From Gilliamella sp. wkB108 (GTDB lineage Bacteria; Pseudomonadota; Gammaproteobacteria; Enterobacterales; Orbaceae): a DNA stretch of 64,000 bases. Below are positions 47,818 to 59,505 of this stretch, piece by piece. Every line of letters begins with the position of its first letter. The stretch's first letter is position 1. The stretch spans positions 1-64,000 of the forward strand of contig NZ_LZGM01000118.1 of the NCBI RefSeq assembly GCF_001690195.1. The letters are read 5' to 3'. Below the pieces are notes generated by a model. It worked only from the letters and a program-made list of their open reading frames with translations. It searched no databases and had not been told where the DNA came from. The position numbers were made by a program, and so were the translations under genes.

Positions 47818-49095
47818 TTACATTATCGCCAAACAAGTTTGAGCAATCTCTTTTTGTGCTACTTGAACTTGCTTGCCTGTTTGTAGATTTTTGATCGTTA
47901 CTGATTGGTTGACTAGTTCATCTTCCCCAATAATAACCGCTATTTTAGCACCTAACTTATCTGCTTTAGCAAATTGTTTCTTAAAATTGTTAGAGCCATA
48001 ATTAGTCATAATTCTTTTATCAGGTAATCCATCACGTAATAGCTCTGCCATAGCTTGTGCAACAGAGATCGTTTTTTCATCACCTGATGATATCATATAA
48101 ATATCAATTGAATTATCACAATTTAATAATGGATTAACAGCCTGAACCAATAAAACTAAACGTTCAACACCCATTGCAAAACCAACGGCAGGTGTTGATT
48201 GACCACCAAGCTGACTAACAAGCCCATCATAACGCCCACCACCACAAACTGTACCTTGAGCACCTAAACTACTGGTAACCCATTCAAAGACTGTACGATT
48301 ATAATAATCTAAACCTCTTACTAATCTTTGATTAATATTATATTTTATTCCTGCATTATCCAACAATTTGCACAAACCTTCAAAATGATCTTTCGATTCA
48401 GCATCTAAATAATCAAACAGTTTTGGTGCCTGATTAAGTAGTTCTTGTACCACCGGATTTTTTGAATCAAGTACACGTAATGGATTAGTATACATTCTAC
48501 GTAAACAGTCTTCATCTAATTTATCTTTATGCTGTTCAAGAAAATCAACTAATGCCTTACGGTAATTTGCTCTTGCTTCTAATGAACCAATAGAATTAAG
48601 TTCGAGTGAAGTATGTTTTTCAATTCCTAGCGCTTTCCAAAAACGAGCAGTCAAAAGAATAAGTTCAGCATCAATATTGGGGCCTTCTAGTCCAAATACT
48701 TCTACACCGAACTGATGAAATTGACGATAACGTCCTTTTTGAGGCTTTTCATACCTAAATGCAGGTCCTAGATACCAAAGACGTTGTTCTTGATTATAAA
48801 AAAGACCATGTTCAATACCTGCTCGAACACAACCTGCCGTAATTTCCGGACGTAATGTGATACTTTCATCGTTACGATCGTTAAAGGTATACATCTCTTT
48901 TTCAACAATATCGGTTACTTCACCAACCGCTCGTTTAAAAAGAGCTGTATCTTCTACAATAGGTGTTCGAATTTCGTTATAACCATAACTATTTAAGACA
49001 CTTTTGACGATTTTTTCAATCTTTTGCCAACTCGCACTTTCTGTTGGGAGTAAATCGTTCATTCCCCGTATAGATTGGATTTTTTTCTCTGTCAT
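47818..49095 (-). CDS. hisS: Histidyl-tRNA synthetase
   Basis: Class II aminoacyl-tRNA synthetase that charges tRNA-His. Motif 2 ([23 protein letters not shown]) contains the conserved Arg, and the histidine-binding signatures [15 protein letters not shown] and GGGRYDGL are present. The anticodon-binding domain occupies the last 100 residues. Length is 425 aa (424 in E. coli). Ordered between ispG and yfgM. Confidence 0.98.
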   Translation of the reverse strand: MTEKKIQSIRGMNDLLPTESASWQKIEKIVKSVLNSYGYNEIRTPIVEDTALFKRAVGEVTDIVEKEMYTFNDRNDESITLRPEITAGCVRAGIEHGLFYNQEQRLWYLGPAFRYEKPQKGRYRQFHQFGVEVFGLEGPNIDAELILLTARFWKALGIEKHTSLELNSIGSLEARANYRKALVDFLEQHKDKLDEDCLRRMYTNPLRVLDSKNPVVQELLNQAPKLFDYLDAESKDHFEGLCKLLDNAGIKYNINQRLVRGLDYYNRTVFEWVTSSLGAQGTVCGGGRYDGLVSQLGGQSTPAVGFAMGVERLVLLVQAVNPLLNCDNSIDIYMISSGDEKTISVAQAMAELLRDGLPDKRIMTNYGSNNFKKQFAKADKLGAKIAVIIGEDELVNQSVTIKNLQTGKQVQVAQKEIAQTCLAIM

Positions 49096-49119
49096 TCGTT
49101 CAATTCGCTATCTCATAAA

Positions 49120-50229
49120 TTATAATTCTGTGGTGGTGATTCGATTCTTCAACATTAATGCTTTAGTGCGAATTTTAGCCTCTAATTCATCAATCATCTT
49201 TTCGTTATCAATACGACCGATACGAACACCATCTTCATAAAAACCACTTTTATTATGACCTCCGGCAACCCCCATAGTAGAGGCTAATGCTTCACCAGGA
49301 CCATTTACAACACAACCTATAATCGATACATCCATAGGTGTAACAATATCTTCTAATCGTTGCTCTAAAATATTTACTGTACTAATCACATCAAATTCTT
49401 GACGAGAACAAGTTGGGCATGCAATAAAATTAATACCTCGAGCGCGGATCCGCAAAGATTTTAAAATATCAAACCCGACTTTTACCTCTTCGGTCGGATC
49501 TGCGGCTAATGATACCCGCAAAGTATCACCAATTCCTTCTGATAATAACAAACCCAATCCTATTGCAGATTTAATAGCGCCACTACGCACACCACCAGCT
49601 TCAGTGATCCCCAAGTGTAACGGTTGTTTTATCTGTTTAGCAAGCAATCTATAAGCATCAACCGCCGTAAAAACATCAGAGGCTTTAACACTAACCTTAA
49701 ATTGTTCAAAGTTAAACCGATCGAGAATGTCTACATGACGCATGGCTGACTCTACAATCGCTTGTGGTGTCGGTTCACCATATTTTTCTTGTATATCTTT
49801 TTCAAGCGATCCTGAATTAACACCAATTCGAATCGGAATATTTTTATCTTTGGCACAATCTACTACGGCACGAATTCTCGATTCGTTACCAATATTACCG
49901 GGGTTAATTCTTAAACAATCAACCCCATATTCTGCAACTTTTAAAGCAATACGATAATCAAAATGAATATCGGCAATAAGCGGTACTTTTACTTGTTGTT
50001 TAATAAATTTGAAAGCTTCAGCTGCATCCATCGTTGGTATTGAAACTCGAACAATATCGACTCCAACACGCTCAAGAGCTTGAATTTGAGCAACCGTTTT
50101 TTCAACATCGGTTGTTCGAGTATTTGTCATCGATTGGACTGCAATTGGAGCGCCGCCGCCAATAGGCACATCACCGACATAAATTCGGGTAGATTCTCGC
50201 CTCTTAATCGGTGAACCTTGATGACTCAT
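49120..50229 (-). CDS. ispG: 4-hydroxy-3-methylbut-2-enyl diphosphate synthase IspG
   Basis: Iron-sulfur enzyme of the non-mevalonate isoprenoid pathway. The N-terminal TIM barrel is followed by the cluster-binding Cys residues in CPTCSRQ near 270 and [12 protein letters not shown] near 305. Length is 369 aa (372 in E. coli). It lies between rodZ and hisS, as in E. coli. Confidence 0.97.
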   Translation of the reverse strand: MSHQGSPIKRRESTRIYVGDVPIGGGAPIAVQSMTNTRTTDVEKTVAQIQALERVGVDIVRVSIPTMDAAEAFKFIKQQVKVPLIADIHFDYRIALKVAEYGVDCLRINPGNIGNESRIRAVVDCAKDKNIPIRIGVNSGSLEKDIQEKYGEPTPQAIVESAMRHVDILDRFNFEQFKVSVKASDVFTAVDAYRLLAKQIKQPLHLGITEAGGVRSGAIKSAIGLGLLLSEGIGDTLRVSLAADPTEEVKVGFDILKSLRIRARGINFIACPTCSRQEFDVISTVNILEQRLEDIVTPMDVSIIGCVVNGPGEALASTMGVAGGHNKSGFYEDGVRIGRIDNEKMIDELEAKIRTKALMLKNRITTTEL

Positions 50230-50315
50230 AATATGCCTAACTTTATCATAAAATATCTAGCCCGCAATCTTAACAAGATTTAAGACAAATGTCTGTATCA
50301 GAATAAGAAAAATTG

Positions 50316-50750
50316 CTAACTATTAATATGATCAGATGATGATGGAGAAATGTAATGACTAACTTCAACAAAATTCGTCTTATTTTCTTTGCTAATAAAA
50401 TAAAACGCTATACCTGCAGTACCAATGATAAAAAGTAAACAGATGAGTAAGAGTTTTTTACCAATTTTTTTTCTTTTACATTTTTGTATGTAATTTTTTT
50501 GTTGGGAGGTATATTGTTGTGCCAGTGCATCGATATGAGGCTGATATTCATCGGTAGATAAACCCACAATCTCAGCATAAGAACGGATATAACCTTTTAT
50601 ATAGACTAGAGGAGTTTGAACTATATGATCGTTTTCTATATCTGCAATCACCGTTTTTCGAACATGAATTTTACTAGCAATATCATCTTGAGTTAATCCT
50701 TTTTGTTCTCTTAAATTGCAGAGCATCATACCCAACGAAATATTGTCCAT
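50316..50750 (-). CDS. rodZ: Short RodZ-like cytoskeletal membrane protein
   Basis: Cytosolic Cro-type HTH domain (about 1-75, with LREQKGLTQDDIASKI) that in RodZ binds MreB, a basic juxtamembrane stretch (KCKRKKIGKK) and one membrane segment (about 99-119). The protein ends at residue 144, only 25 residues past the membrane, whereas E. coli RodZ has 337 aa with a Pro/Thr linker and a periplasmic beta domain. No continuation is visible in the 86 bases before ispG. Its identity rests on the HTH, topology and position ahead of ispG. Confidence 0.85.
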   Translation of the reverse strand: MDNISLGMMLCNLREQKGLTQDDIASKIHVRKTVIADIENDHIVQTPLVYIKGYIRSYAEIVGLSTDEYQPHIDALAQQYTSQQKNYIQKCKRKKIGKKLLLICLLFIIGTAGIAFYFISKENKTNFVEVSHYISPSSSDHINS

Positions 50751-50809
50751 TATCCCCTCAATAATATTTATAAGTCTTAAATTGCTTCCATTTTTACATA
50801 TTTTGATAA

Positions 50810-51676
50810 TTAATCAATTTTTTTTGCAGTAAACCACTGTGTCGGTTTTTCTATTTCTTTTTGTGCGGCCACTATCTGTAATTCATACTCGCCTTGTTTT
50901 AAGGTTTCAAGCATCACAGCATAAACTGCTGCGGTGGTATGTTCCAAAGCCTCTACCATTGATTTTCCAAGTAAAATATTAGCTAAAAATAGTCCACTGG
51001 TCATATCGCCTACACCGACAGGCTGTCTTATACCAAAATCAACTAACGGACGATCGATATGCCACGCTTGATCTGGGGTCACAAGTAACATCTCAAAGCG
51101 ATCTTTATGGTATCCAGCGCGACTTAAATGTTTAACTAAAATGGCCTTAGGTCCTTTTTTACAAAGTTCTCGGCATGCTAAAACAGCTTGCGCAACATTA
51201 TTTATACGTTGCTTACCATTTAGCTCTTCTAGCTCTAAAATATTAGGTGCCAGCATATCGGCTATGAATAAAGCGGTATGACACAAAAACTCAGACACAC
51301 CTGGTGCAACAAAACACCCTTTTTCAGGATGTCCCATCACTGGATCACAAAAATAAAGGGCATTAGGATTAGCAGCCTTTACTTTTTTGACTATTTCAAT
51401 GATTGCATCGCCCTGTTTAGGTGATCCCATATAACCACTTAATACCGCATCACATCGCTTTAATTCATCTATAGCATTAATACCGTCTGCGATTTCAACT
51501 AAATGAGATGCAGGCATAACTGTACCTGTCCATTGCCGATATTGAGTGTGGTTTGAAAATTGTACTGTATTTAGAGACCAAACATTTACACCTAAACGAC
51601 GCATAGGGAACTCAGCTGCACTATTACCGGCATGACCAAATACAACATGTGACTGAATAGATAAAATGTTCTTCAT
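50810..51676 (-). CDS. pdxY: Pyridoxal kinase PdxY
   Basis: Ribokinase-fold kinase that phosphorylates pyridoxal in the B6 salvage pathway. Length is 288 aa (287 in E. coli), with the N-terminal [20 protein letters not shown] and the catalytic region [12 protein letters not shown] containing the Asp base. It starts 3 bases after the tyrS stop, as in E. coli where tyrS and pdxY are also adjacent. Confidence 0.96.
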   Translation of the reverse strand: MKNILSIQSHVVFGHAGNSAAEFPMRRLGVNVWSLNTVQFSNHTQYRQWTGTVMPASHLVEIADGINAIDELKRCDAVLSGYMGSPKQGDAIIEIVKKVKAANPNALYFCDPVMGHPEKGCFVAPGVSEFLCHTALFIADMLAPNILELEELNGKQRINNVAQAVLACRELCKKGPKAILVKHLSRAGYHKDRFEMLLVTPDQAWHIDRPLVDFGIRQPVGVGDMTSGLFLANILLGKSMVEALEHTTAAVYAVMLETLKQGEYELQIVAAQKEIEKPTQWFTAKKID

Positions 51677-51679
51677 AAA

Positions 51680-52951
51680 TTAACTCCAAATGAGTAAACA
51701 GTAATATTTTTTACCACGACGAAGTAATGTATAGCGATTGTAAAGTTTATCACTATCTGAAAAACGGTAATCAATTGTGGTATTACGCTCACCATTGACT
51801 GAGATTGCATTCGATTCAATCATTGTCCTAGCTTGCCCCCTCGACGGCGCAAATTCAGCATTAACGATAGCTTGTTGTAAGTCTACATCACCTGAAACAG
51901 TGACAGTTGGCATACCATCTTGGGCTAATTGAGCGAAATCTGTTACAGATAAGTCGCTTAATTTACCGGAGAATAAACTATCGGTAATTCGTTTAGCTGC
52001 AGTAAGTCCTTCTTCTCCATGTACTAACCGAGTAACTTCTTGAGCTAATACATATTGCGCACGAGGAGCAACACCACTATTTTTATCTTCTTGTTCTAAA
52101 GCATCAATTTCATTTAACGGCATAAAGGTAAAGAATTTTAAGAAGCGGTAAACATCTGCATCAGCGGTATTAATCCAGAATTGATAGAATTTATAAGGGC
52201 TAGTTTTTTTCGGATCGAGCCATACAGCACCACTTTCAGTTTTACCAAATTTGGTACCATCTGATTTAGTGATAAGTGGCACGGTTAAACCATAAACTTG
52301 TTTTTGATGTAAACGACGAGTTAGATCGATTCCTGCGGTAATATTACCCCATTGATCAGAACCACCGATTTGTAAAACAACATCATGAGACTTATTTAAA
52401 CAAGCAAAATCATAAGATTGTAATAAGCTATAAGAAAATTCAGTAAACGAAATACCAACATCATCACGATCAATACGCTGTTTCACCGACTCTTTATTAA
52501 TCATGGCATTAACCGAAAAATACTTACCAATATCACGTAAAAAAGTTAATACATTCATACCGCTGAACCAATCATAGTTATTGGCAACGATAGCAGCATT
52601 TTCTCCACAATTAAAATCTAAAAAAGGTGAAACTTGTTGTTTGATTTTTTCGCTCCACTCAACAACTGTCTGTTCCGTATTCAATTTACGTTCGACTGCT
52701 TTAAAACTTGGATCTCCAATTAATCCTGTTGCGCCACCAACTAAAGCTATTGGTTTATGACCAGCTAATTGAAAGCGTTTTAAACAAAGTAAAGGGACTA
52801 AATGACCAAGATGCAAGCTATCGGCAGTTGGATCAAAACCACAATAAAGTGCAATAGGATTCTGTTCAATCAACTCAATTAGAGCTTTTTCATCTGTAAG
52901 CTGAGCAATCAGTCCACGTTCTTGCAGTTGTTTGATCACATTTTTTGTCAT
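51680..52951 (-). CDS. tyrS: Tyrosyl-tRNA synthetase
   Basis: Class I synthetase that charges tRNA-Tyr. The HIGH-like motif is HLGH near residues 47-50 and the KMSKS-like loop is KFGKT near 236. A C-terminal S4 RNA-binding domain (about 355-423, [18 protein letters not shown]) is present. Length is 423 aa (424 in E. coli). Probably cotranscribed with pdxY. Confidence 0.98.
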   Translation of the reverse strand: MTKNVIKQLQERGLIAQLTDEKALIELIEQNPIALYCGFDPTADSLHLGHLVPLLCLKRFQLAGHKPIALVGGATGLIGDPSFKAVERKLNTEQTVVEWSEKIKQQVSPFLDFNCGENAAIVANNYDWFSGMNVLTFLRDIGKYFSVNAMINKESVKQRIDRDDVGISFTEFSYSLLQSYDFACLNKSHDVVLQIGGSDQWGNITAGIDLTRRLHQKQVYGLTVPLITKSDGTKFGKTESGAVWLDPKKTSPYKFYQFWINTADADVYRFLKFFTFMPLNEIDALEQEDKNSGVAPRAQYVLAQEVTRLVHGEEGLTAAKRITDSLFSGKLSDLSVTDFAQLAQDGMPTVTVSGDVDLQQAIVNAEFAPSRGQARTMIESNAISVNGERNTTIDYRFSDSDKLYNRYTLLRRGKKYYCLLIWS

Positions 52952-53002
52952 GATATTTACCTATTAAATTTTTATTTCGTTTATATTCTATTTTAGTTAA
53001 GT

Positions 53003-54490
53003 TTATTCTGTTTTAGTATGATAACGGTTATACGCTTGTTTGAAGTGATCTTCCACTATTTCATTGGGTTTTTTACCACATAGACTAACAATAATGATTG
53101 CTATCGAAGCAAATAAAAATCCCGGAATTAGTGAATAAAGATTAAACCAGTTAAAATTAATCCAAAGTAATACTGTTACCGCGCCAACTATCATTCCTGC
53201 TAATGCACCATTACGCGTCATTCGCGACCAAAAAACTGAAAACACAACGATAGGACCGAACGCAGCACCAAACCCAGCCCATGCATGACTGACTAAATCA
53301 AGGACACTGTTGTCTGGATTAATTGCTAATAAAATGGCTACTAGCGAAACAAATAACACCATTATCCGCCCCACCCAAACAAGCTCTCTTTGCTTTGCTT
53401 TTGGTCTAATAAAAGCACGATAAAAATCCTCAGTTAAAGCACTTGAACAAACCAGTAATTGACAACTCAAAGTACTCATTACCGCTGCTAAAATAGCAGC
53501 AAGTAGTATACCTGCAATCCAAGGATTAAAGAGTAATTTAGATAACTCAATAAAAATACGTTCATGCTTATTATTATCAATTAAATAAGCTAAATCTGGA
53601 TGATTAGCAAAAAAAGCAATACCAAAAAAACCAACTGTAATTGCACCGAGTAAACATAAAATCATCCATGTCATACTAATGCGACGTGCATTTTTCATTA
53701 CCTCGTGAGAATCAGCCGCCATAAACCGAGCTAAAATATGCGGTTGACCAAAATAACCAAGCCCCCAACCTAATAATGAAATAATGGCAACAAAATCCAT
53801 ATGCGCAAATATATTGGTATAATCAGGATTTAAAGACTCAATATTAGCCATTGCATCACTAAACCCGCCAGCATTAACCATTACCATAATTGGGGTTAAA
53901 ATAAGTGCAAACATCATTAAGCTCGCTTGAATAGTATCGGTCCAACTAACTGCTAAAAAACCGCCAATAAATGTATAAGCAATAGTTGCACCTGCACCTG
54001 CTAACATCGCCCAGCCATAACTCATCCCTAAAGTACTTTCAAATAGCTTGGCACCAGCAACTACGCCTGAAGCACAATAAATAGTAAAAAAGATTAGGAT
54101 AATAACTGCTGATATAATGCGTAATAATGAGCTTTTATCGTCAAAACGGCGAGCAAAATAATCGGGTAAAGTTAATGAATTATGATTTATTTCAGTAAAA
54201 ACCCGTAATCGTCCTGCAATCAGTAACCAGTTTAAATAAGCACCTATAATTAAACCAACAGCAATCCAACTTTGAGAGATACCAAATAAAAAAACCGCAC
54301 CTGGCAGCCCCATTAACAGCCAACCACTCATGTCGGAAGCTCCCGCTGAGAGCGCTGTAACAACACTACCGATACGACGTCCACCCAAAATATAATCACC
54401 AAAATTTTGCGTTGCACGAAACGCAATAAAGCCAATTGCAATCATGCCTAAAATGTACACAGCAAAGGTGACAATCATTGGTAACGACAT
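53003..54490 (-). CDS. putP: Sodium/proline symporter PutP
   Basis: Inner-membrane Na+-coupled proline importer of the SSS family with about 13 membrane helices. Family motifs FGDYILGGR, SAGASDMSGWLLMGLPGA and GGFLAVSWTDTIQ are clear. Length is 495 aa (502 in E. coli). No putA is visible nearby. A terminator-like hairpin lies in its leader 54 bases before the ATG. Confidence 0.94.
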   Translation of the reverse strand: MSLPMIVTFAVYILGMIAIGFIAFRATQNFGDYILGGRRIGSVVTALSAGASDMSGWLLMGLPGAVFLFGISQSWIAVGLIIGAYLNWLLIAGRLRVFTEINHNSLTLPDYFARRFDDKSSLLRIISAVIILIFFTIYCASGVVAGAKLFESTLGMSYGWAMLAGAGATIAYTFIGGFLAVSWTDTIQASLMMFALILTPIMVMVNAGGFSDAMANIESLNPDYTNIFAHMDFVAIISLLGWGLGYFGQPHILARFMAADSHEVMKNARRISMTWMILCLLGAITVGFFGIAFFANHPDLAYLIDNNKHERIFIELSKLLFNPWIAGILLAAILAAVMSTLSCQLLVCSSALTEDFYRAFIRPKAKQRELVWVGRIMVLFVSLVAILLAINPDNSVLDLVSHAWAGFGAAFGPIVVFSVFWSRMTRNGALAGMIVGAVTVLLWINFNWFNLYSLIPGFLFASIAIIIVSLCGKKPNEIVEDHFKQAYNRYHTKTE

Positions 54491-54543
54491 ATAAATTCAA
54501 AATCCTGTTTATAAATTCAAAAATTAGTCGGCTAGCTTATCAT

Positions 54544-54569
54544 AAAAACACCTTGCTAAAAAGCAGGTG
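54544..54569 (-). promoter_or_regulatory. Terminator-like hairpin in the putP leader
   Basis: On the minus strand CACCTGCT and AGCAAGGTG pair around a TTTT loop with one bulged A and are followed by TTTTTAT. Upstream of it GCATG/CATGC (around 54572-54586) could form another small hairpin. It lies between the putP promoter region and its ATG, so it may attenuate putP or end a short leader RNA. Confidence 0.45.
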
Positions 54570-54757
54570 ATGCATGAATATCATGCTCTTTGGAACAGAA
54601 GAGAATATAGAGTACAAAATCGATTATTTTTACAAAATAAGTTAATTATATTAGGTTACTTAAAGCTAATTTATATAAATAATCTAATTTAGCCTGCATA
54701 AAATCTTTAAATAGAGTATATAATAACAGACTCAATACTTCTGAAAATCATTATTTT

Positions 54758-55396
54758 GTGAAACAAGCAACTCGTATTCAAATTTTAGCGCGATTAAAAG
54801 ATCATATTAAAGATCCAACAACTGAACTTGTTTATACAACACCTTTTGAGTTACTTATTGCCGTCGTACTTTCGGCGCAAGCAACTGATGTTAGTGTTAA
54901 TAAAGCAACTAAGCCTTTATTTGCTGTCGCCAATACTGCTGAACAAATTTTAGCGCTTGGAGTAGATAAGTTAAAAAACTATATTCGTACAATAGGACTT
55001 TATAATAGCAAGGCAGATAATATTATTAAGACATGCCAAATATTGGTAGATAAATATCAAGGTGAAGTACCAGAAAATTTTGAATCACTGATTGAACTTC
55101 CCGGAGTAGGTAGAAAAACAGCGAATGTTGTCTTAAATACCGCCTATGGTTGGCCAACAATAGCCGTTGATACTCACATATTTCGGGTAAGCAACCGAAC
55201 AGGATTTGCACCAGGAAAAACGGTTGAAGAAGTAGAAAAAAAACTACTTAAAGTGGTGCCTGATGAATATAAAATAAATTGCCACCATTGGTTAATTTTG
55301 CATGGACGTTATACTTGTATAGCAAGGAAACCAAGATGTGGGGCTTGTGTTATTGAAGATTTATGTGAATTTAAACATAAAGTTTACCCTGAGTGA
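54758..55396 (+). CDS. nth: Endonuclease III
   Basis: Base-excision repair glycosylase and AP lyase for oxidised pyrimidines. The helix-hairpin-helix LPGVGRKTANVV contains catalytic Lys near 120, and the catalytic Asp lies in VDTHIFR near 138. The C-terminal 4Fe-4S ligands are in CIARKPRCGACVIEDLC. Length is 212 aa (211 in E. coli). The start is GTG, preceded by no strong ribosome site. Followed after 6 bases by smrB. Confidence 0.97.
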   Translation: MKQATRIQILARLKDHIKDPTTELVYTTPFELLIAVVLSAQATDVSVNKATKPLFAVANTAEQILALGVDKLKNYIRTIGLYNSKADNIIKTCQILVDKYQGEVPENFESLIELPGVGRKTANVVLNTAYGWPTIAVDTHIFRVSNRTGFAPGKTVEEVEKKLLKVVPDEYKINCHHWLILHGRYTCIARKPRCGACVIEDLCEFKHKVYPE

Positions 55397-55402
55397 GAAT
55401 CA

Positions 55403-55966
55403 ATGTCAGATAAATTTAAATTAAGCCATGATGAGATAAACTTGTTTAAAAGTAGTATTGGTAATACAAAAAAACTCAAACAAGACACTGTTATCCATAA
55501 ACCATTAAAACGTTCTCAAAAAGCGATAGAATCTCAGAAAAACCAAAATGAAAAAGTTAATGCTGAGTTTTATTTTTCTGATGACTATCATCCATTATTG
55601 CAAGAAGATCCCATTCGTTACAGTCGAGAAAATGCAGATCCTAATGAAATCAAAAAATTACGTCGTGGCTTTTATGAGCCGGAATTTTTTTTAGATTTAC
55701 ACGGATTAACACTACTTGAAGCCAAAAAAGAGATAGCTGCACTTATTGCAGCGTGTTTACGTGAAAGAGCGCACTGTGCTTGTATTATGTATGGTCATGG
55801 TAAAAATATCTTAAAAAAACAAACGCCGATGTGGCTAGCACAACACCCACAAATTATCTGCTTTCATCAAGCGACTAAAGAGTTTGGTGGTAATGCTGCA
55901 TTACTCATTTTGTTTGATATTAATAATCAATTGTCCAATAACCAAGATTTTCAAAACAATAAATAA
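55403..55966 (+). CDS. smrB: Smr-domain ribosome-rescue endonuclease SmrB
   Basis: In E. coli SmrB is recruited to collided ribosomes and cuts the mRNA between them. The N-terminal extension (about 1-90) and the Smr domain (about 95-180) match: DLHGLTLLEAKKEIAALIAA, then YGHGKNILKK with the GHGK catalytic-region motif. Length is 187 aa (183 in E. coli, there named YfcN). It follows nth by 6 bases, an arrangement different from E. coli. Confidence 0.92.
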   Translation: MSDKFKLSHDEINLFKSSIGNTKKLKQDTVIHKPLKRSQKAIESQKNQNEKVNAEFYFSDDYHPLLQEDPIRYSRENADPNEIKKLRRGFYEPEFFLDLHGLTLLEAKKEIAALIAACLRERAHCACIMYGHGKNILKKQTPMWLAQHPQIICFHQATKEFGGNAALLILFDINNQLSNNQDFQNNK

Positions 55967-56157
55967 GATACGATTAACGCAAAGATTGCTTTTACTACAA
56001 AAAAAAAGATCAATATAAAAAATTTACCAATGATAACGCTAAAATTGATACATGCGTTTTTATAGTGTGAAAGATACCTTAACCCAAGGATAATAGTTGC
56101 TATAGCATGATTGATTATTTCTAAATGAAGTGACTGATCATGTTGATCCTAATCAAT

Positions 56158-56255
56158 AAAAAAGCCAGCTTAGAAATACTAGGCTGGCAAACATTGGAAG
56201 CAATGTGAGCAATGTCATACTTTCTTAGAAGTCTTGAGACGTTCCAACAAAGTAC
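56158..56255 (-). ncRNA. ryhB: RyhB-like iron-responsive small RNA
   Basis: On the minus strand, positions about 56216-56195 read ACATTGCTCACATTGCTTCC, the core pairing region of E. coli RyhB. A terminator follows (GCCAGC at 56188-56183 with GCTGGC at 56169-56164, then U6 at 56163-56158). A sigma70-like promoter (TTGCTT, 17 bases, TATCAT) and a Fur box lie immediately upstream, so the RNA should be made when iron is scarce and, with Hfq, repress iron-using proteins. The predicted length is about 98 nt against 90 in E. coli; the 5' part is unlike E. coli. The start is estimated from the -10 element. The rest of the 55967-56468 gap holds no gene I can support. Confidence 0.9.
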
Positions 56256-56261
56256 AGAATA

Positions 56262-56290
56262 ATGATAATCATTCTCATTATTAAAAGCAA
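56262..56290 (-). promoter_or_regulatory. Promoter of the RyhB-like RNA
   Basis: On the minus strand TTGCTT (56285-56290) and TATCAT (56262-56267) are separated by exactly 17 bases. The -10 lies inside the Fur box, so Fur binding would block RNA polymerase. Confidence 0.65.
56263..56277. promoter_or_regulatory. Fur box
   Basis: TGATAATCATTCTCA matches the 7-1-7 Fur consensus TGATAATNATTATCA at all but one position, flanked by further AAT/ATT symmetry (56258-56282). It overlaps the promoter of the RyhB-like RNA. Confidence 0.88.
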
Positions 56291-56388
56291 GCGTTATTTT
56301 GACTTTTTGCAAAATAATAAAAAATATTTTTCTTCCTCAATAACTTTGCAAGAAAGACCAATGATTAATATACATAAGAAAAGATTTG

Positions 56389-56414
56389 AAAGTGCAAAGT
56401 AGCCTCTGCACTTT
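56389..56414 (-). terminator. Putative terminator of obgE
   Basis: AAAGTGCA and TGCACTTT form an 8-bp stem with a 10-base loop about 55 bases after the obgE stop on the minus strand, followed by the T-rich CAAATCTTTTCTT. Confidence 0.5.
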
Positions 56415-56468
56415 TAAGAATTTTGACTAGATCATGTTTAATTGGATGTGGGTAAAATTGATTGATAA

Positions 56469-58603
<2,135 letters not shown>

Positions 58604-58635
58604 AATGAATAAATTTATGTAATATTCAAGAAATG

Positions 58636-58662
58636 AAAAAAGCCCCACAATATTGTGAGGCT
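58636..58662 (-). terminator. Intrinsic terminator after rpmA
   Basis: On the minus strand AGCCTCACAA/TTGTGGGGCT form a stem of about 10 bp around TA, followed at once by TTTTTT. It lies 25 bases after the rpmA stop, so most transcripts should end here and yhbE-obgE depend on read-through or their own promoter. Confidence 0.85.
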
Positions 58663-58687
58663 TCTATAACTTTTGAATCGAGGTTAA

Positions 58688-58948
58688 TTAGCTGTTAGCA
58701 ACCACACTAACATAACGACGATTTTTAGGTCCTTTAACTTCAAACTTAACTTGTCCGTCAATCAAAGCAAATAGGGTATGATCGCGACCACAACCTACGT
58801 TAGTACCTGGGTGGAATTGAGTTCCACGTTGACGAACTAAAATATTACCAGCAAGAACTTCTTGACTACCATAACGTTTTACACCTAAACGTTTACTTTG
58901 GGAATCACGACCATTACGTGATGAACCACCAGCCTTCTTATGTGCCAT
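58688..58948 (-). CDS. rpmA: 50S ribosomal protein L27
   Basis: Ribosomal protein near the peptidyl transferase centre. The N-terminal [20 protein letters not shown] is diagnostic and the length of 86 aa is close to E. coli (85). Cotranscribed with rplU (15-base gap). Confidence 0.98.
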   Translation of the reverse strand: MAHKKAGGSSRNGRDSQSKRLGVKRYGSQEVLAGNILVRQRGTQFHPGTNVGCGRDHTLFALIDGQVKFEVKGPKNRRYVSVVANS

Positions 58949-58963
58949 TGTTCGATACTCCTA

Positions 58964-59272
58964 TTAAGCGATTGCAGTGATCTTCACATCAGTGAACCAC
59001 TGACGGTGACCTTGTTGTTTACGATAGTGTTTACGACGACGGAATTTAACAATTTTCACTTTGTCACCACGACCGTGTTCAACAATTTCTGCTTTAATTG
59101 TTGCACCTTCAACAAACGGAGCACCAACTTTGATGTCTTCACCATTTGCTACCATTAAAACTTTATCGAAAACAACTTCCGAACCTGTTTCGACTTCAAT
59201 TTTTTCCAAGCGAACGACTTGTCCTTCGCTAACTCGGTGTTGTTTACCACCACTTTGGAAAACTGCGTACAT
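58964..59272 (-). CDS. rplU: 50S ribosomal protein L21
   Basis: Primary 23S rRNA-binding protein. [18 protein letters not shown] and [21 protein letters not shown]-type segments are typical; 102 aa (103 in E. coli). GGAG lies before the start. First gene of the operon, from a strong upstream promoter. Confidence 0.98.
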   Translation of the reverse strand: MYAVFQSGGKQHRVSEGQVVRLEKIEVETGSEVVFDKVLMVANGEDIKVGAPFVEGATIKAEIVEHGRGDKVKIVKFRRRKHYRKQQGHRQWFTDVKITAIA

Positions 59273-59292
59273 ACTTAACTCCGCAATAAAAA

Positions 59293-59325
59293 GCAGACGA
59301 TCACTGATTTAACAAATATGTCTGC
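59293..59325 (-). other. Stem-loop in the rplU leader
   Basis: GCAGAC and GTCTGC (6 bp) close a 21-base loop in the approximately 70-nt leader between the rplU promoter and its ATG. It may be a regulatory leader element; the stem is short. Confidence 0.35.
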
Positions 59326-59349
59326 ATTGATTAATCATATAGGGCGTGA

Positions 59350-59378
59350 ATTTTACGCAAAAATAGCCTTTGTTGCAA
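59350..59378 (-). promoter_or_regulatory. Promoter of rplU-rpmA
   Basis: On the minus strand TTGCAA (59373-59378) and TAAAAT (59350-59355) are 17 bases apart. The spacer and flanks closely resemble those I recall for the E. coli rplU promoter. Transcription should begin near 59343. Confidence 0.8.
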
Positions 59379-59505
59379 GTGCTGTTTTCCAAAAGATCGC
59401 AAAAAGTTATAAAAAAGATCAGGGTGATACTATTTTCACGTTACAATAATTATCAATTATTATCAATCTGAACTATTTTATGGTGATCACCTGTTGGGTA
59501 TCAAT

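Noticed and set aside
56121-56312. Short minus-strand open frame across the RyhB-like RNA
   Set aside because: It covers the Fur box, promoter, core and terminator of a small RNA and has no ribosome site or protein family; it is a chance frame.
59441-59466. Fur-like or FNR-like site upstream of narX
   Set aside because: TTACAATAATTATCA matches Fur at 12 of 14 positions and the overlapping FNR match is only one good half-site, but the stretch is almost pure A/T and such matches are expected by chance.
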